NCBI GenBank assembly: GCA_025642075.2
Contig: JAODUO010000114.1
Location: 124,001-188,000 of the forward strand
Reading direction: 5' to 3'
Length of the DNA stretch: 64,000 nucleotides
DNA from: Ridgeia piscesae
Taxonomy: Eukaryota > Annelida > Polychaeta > Sabellida > Siboglinidae
Shown: positions 61,529 through 64,000 of the stretch, piece after piece
Layout: each line of letters begins with the position of its first letter
Position numbering within the stretch: the stretch's first letter is position 1
Position numbers and translations under genes: made by a program
Notes under the pieces: generated by a model
Seen by the model: the letters and a program-made list of their open reading frames with translations, nothing else
Told to the model about the DNA's origin: nothing
The model's database searches: none

Positions 61529-62401
61529 CATCATACTAAGGAACATTGCGTTGATCCGATCATGTCTCACCCACAAAGCCACTGTCCGCCTTGTATATTC
61601 TCTTGCCATATCGAGAATTGACTACGTGAACTGTCTCCTGTATGATCTCCCACAGTGCCTAATATCTAAGCTACAAAGAGTCCAAAAAGCTGCCGCTAGA
61701 CTAGTGGTCTGCTGCCATTATTACACCAGTTCTCTTGAAACTGCACTGGTTCCCACTGCCACCCAGTGAAATAACAAGTTAGTACTCATCCTCCTAAGTA
61801 CTGGTGTTTCGTGCACAACATGAACTGGTGCCACCTTACATCACTGACCTGCTTGAACAAAGAGCTACTAGAGTGTTATGCTCAACCACAAACAATGACT
61901 TGTACGTTCCGCCATCTCACAGCCGATACAGTGACAGAATTTTATTAGTAGCTGGTCCACGACTGTGGAACTCTCTCCCTGCTGAGATGAAGAAAACCTG
62001 TTGCCTCATGACTTTTAAAAGCCTATTGAAAACCCACCTATTCCGGGCTGTGTATGAAGTGTAGACATCTGTCAGTTTATTTAATTTATATTGTTTTACC
62101 TATTTATTATCTTGTACTTTTATCTTTTATTATCTACTGTTTTACACTAATTTTACAAAATGTTATACTCATTATTTTATTATCAATATACCATTTATTT
62201 TAATAATTATTTTAGCTAACTTATTTATTTAAGTATTTATTACTATTACTTTTTATACATATTTTATGTATTTTAGTAACCTTAACAAACTTAATATTAT
62301 AATTCTACAACACATGTATACATACTCATGTACAGTGCCTCCGAATAGATACTTCTAGATTTATGGCGCTTTATAAATGTTCTTATTATTATTATTATTA
62401 C
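61529..62401 (+). mobile_element. L2/CR1-like LINE 3' end nested in the RTE-like LINE
   Basis: The plus strand encodes LRNIALIRSCLTHKATVRLV, SRIDYVNCLLYDLP, LQRVQKAAARLV, then in the next frame APRLWNSLPAEMKK-like (AGPRLWNSLPAEMKK) and FKSLLKTHLF: the standard C-terminus of L2/CR1 reverse transcriptase proteins. It ends GGCGCTTTATAAATGTTC and (TTA)n, the usual 3' tail. 5' truncated. Confidence 0.88.
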
Positions 62402-63675
62402 AGCTTAGCAAGTATCTTCGAGATGGTACCTTCTCCTGCTTTCAATGTCTCGATGTTTATATGGTGGTTGCCTGTTGCTGCCACATTCTTCACATCTCGT
62501 TGTGCTGCTTCCACCTCCCATGATGGCATGATGTTATCGCTGGTACATCTTTTGGGTCAGTGTGGCTGTTCACTGTCATATAGCTCGGTGTAGAATTCCT
62601 CTATTCTTTCTATGACTTTATCTTGATCATGGATTTCTCTACCCTGCTTGTTTAGGAGTGTGATCAATCTGTCTAGCATCTGCACTCTTTGGACTTTCTT
62701 CAGGCTCTTTGATGTCACGATCATTTCTCGTATGATCTCTTCGTTGTATTTCCTGATGTCTTCTCTTGCTTTGTTTTTGATGGTCTTGCATACTGTACTG
62801 TATTTGTTGTTTACTGTCGCCGTTTTCCACAATTTCTCGTCATTTCGTCACCAGAGTTCATGTTGGTGACGATATCCTCGATTTCAGTGGCTTGTTGATT
62901 GCCATAGCTACTCTTGACGCACTTTGTTGGATCGTGTATATATTATGGTTTCGCTAATGTCTCTCAGTGTCAATGTCGTCTAGTTCTTGTAGTGTCTCGA
63001 ATCAGTTTCTCAATTCGATTTGGAATTCGATATTCTTTGATCCTATTTGTGCGGCATGTACTCTTGGTAGCCTCTTGGTCATCAATGTTTCCCTTTCCAC
63101 CTCTATGTCCAATTTGATGTTGCTCATAACCATTCTGTGGTCACTTCCAATGTTGACTTGGTTGATGACTGTTACATCTGTGATGATGTCTGGCCTGTTT
63201 GTAAGGACATAGTTCATTTCAGCCTTCATTGGGCTTTTCCATGTCCATCTCGTTCCTACTTTCTTCTGGAACATGGTATTCATGATTTTGTACTTTGTTG
63301 ATGTTGCCCATTCTACCAAGGTGTCGCCTCTTTCTTATGTTTCTTAATTATGTTTCTCAATTCGAGCCAAAATATGCCCGTACGTAGCCATTTCCATAGG
63401 GTTTGTTCTTTTCCCCATTTGCGCATTGATGTCTCCCATCACTATCGTGCAGTGGTTTGGTCTAAAGGTCTAAACCTAACCAACTCTAACCACTCGACCA
63501 CCATGCCCAATATGATCAGAATTGCATATGACATACTGAAATTAAGATATCCTGAATATTACAACATTGGCCTTACAGTGAAGCATTGTTCTGGTAAGCA
63601 GAACTACCACATTGGTCTGTTACTCATATGAAACTCTGAATGCAAGATTTTGAGCTACAGTGTTGATGGTCCTAC

Positions 63676-63791
63676 CTGTTTAATAGCCAGAGGAGTCTCT
63701 GTGTGGCTGGCTGGTTTTGGTGTCTCCAAATCAGACATGTGCATACTGCTGTCGTCCATTACTTTTCTACTGTGACCACTTTGCGGTGTAT
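63676..63791 (-). CDS. Probable WDR47 middle exon
   Basis: Acceptor ATTTTAG and donor GTAGGA bound a 116-nt exon, phase 1 to 0. Encodes a low-complexity, Ser/Thr/Pro-rich piece (DTPQSGHSRKVMDDSSMHMS, DLETPKPASHTETPLAIK). Its phase fits the exon at 63945-64000. Assignment to WDR47 rests on strand, position and the disordered middle region of that protein; the sequence alone does not prove it. Confidence 0.55.
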
Positions 63792-63944
63792 CTAAAATGA
63801 AGTTAATAAGTGTTTTATTAACCAGTAACTGTAAACTGTAAAGTAACATGACATGGGTACTTGATAAATTTATGTTACAAAGTACTTGCAATTGACCTGA
63901 TGTACTTGTAACTGATGACATGTCCTTGACCCTGTGCCACTCAC

Positions 63945-64000
63945 CTGGTTCTGATTTGATGGAGTTACGCCTGCTGCCGTTCATCGAGCCACCAAGTACA
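63945..64000 (-). CDS. Probable WDR47 middle exon, cut by window edge
   Basis: 3' part of an exon reading VLGGSMNGSRRNSIKSEP and ending in phase 1 at a strong GTGAGT donor. It joins in frame to the exon at 63676-63791. A basic Ser-rich stretch; same caveat on gene identity. Confidence 0.5.

Larger units (their letters stand above)
59910..63455 (-). mobile_element. RTE-like LINE, 5' truncated, with two insertions
   Basis: In minus-strand order: endonuclease fragments (MGDINAQMGKRTNPMEMATY near 63440, NQVNIGSDHRMVMSNIKLD near 63130), linker (RIEEFYTELYDSEQPH near 62580), reverse transcriptase (IPTAWKKAKVVIIFKKGNKK, YRPICLLSNIYKI near 61450; INIRRRVRQGDTIPLKLFT near 61060), and the 3' part (WTW and GRPARRW motifs) down to about 59910. 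It has many stops. An L2/CR1-like fragment interrupts it at 61529-62401 and a small insertion at 60194-60467. LINE clade not certain. Confidence 0.85.

Overview
This is a eukaryotic, intron-rich, AT-leaning genomic window from an invertebrate animal. The exon sequences are bilaterian in character. The repeat content (DIRS-type tyrosine-recombinase retrotransposons, RTE-like and L2/CR1-like LINEs, tRNA-derived SINEs, TTAA-site DNA transposons, hAT and pogo-like elements) would suit a mollusc or another lophotrochozoan. That placement is inference; no marker here proves it.

Two host genes are arranged tail to tail. On the + strand, positions 136-28364 hold the 3' thirteen coding exons of a protein kinase N (PKN/PRK) gene: the end of the C2-like domain, a proline-rich linker, a complete AGC-type Ser/Thr kinase domain and the PKN-type C-terminus ending in Cys. 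The 5' exons (HR1 repeats and start) lie left of the window. The exon phases chain without conflict and sum to 1839 nt (612 codons plus stop). On the - strand, six exons between 40043 and 31471 encode the C-terminal WD40 propeller of WDR47 (nemitin): 993 nt, 330 codons plus stop. Two further minus-strand exons at the right edge (63676-63791 and 63945-64000) are probably from the middle of the same gene. Any exons between 40.0 and 63.7 kb were not found.

Most of the rest is repeats inside introns. Three DIRS-like elements sit at about 312-4121 (+), 20189-25811 (+) and 43803-48077 (-). All are internally damaged, but each keeps the 114-bp internal complementary region and two have matching termini. 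Several DNA transposons have visible termini: 8033-13175 and 14526-17640 (TTAA sites, AGGG termini), a pogo-like element 15342-16686 nested in the latter, a piggyBac-like element 26719-27690, a fold-back element about 41660-43490, a TTAA MITE 48151-48666, and a hAT-like element 56969-57958 inside a TA repeat. The right end carries a minus-strand RTE-like LINE (about 59910-63455) broken by an L2/CR1-like LINE and by a small insertion with a 13-bp target duplication.

The most striking structure is in WDR47. Two consecutive introns (33532-35743 and 35915-38956) are almost wholly tandem arrays whose units copy the intron's own 3' splice site plus the first bases of the following exon, giving dozens of decoy acceptors upstream of each true one. 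Other arrays (10-bp type at 48953-49835, 33-bp type at 53010-54235) create long spurious open frames. A minus-strand coding-like block at 51127-52492 with degenerate roughly 30-residue repeats is the only candidate unknown gene.
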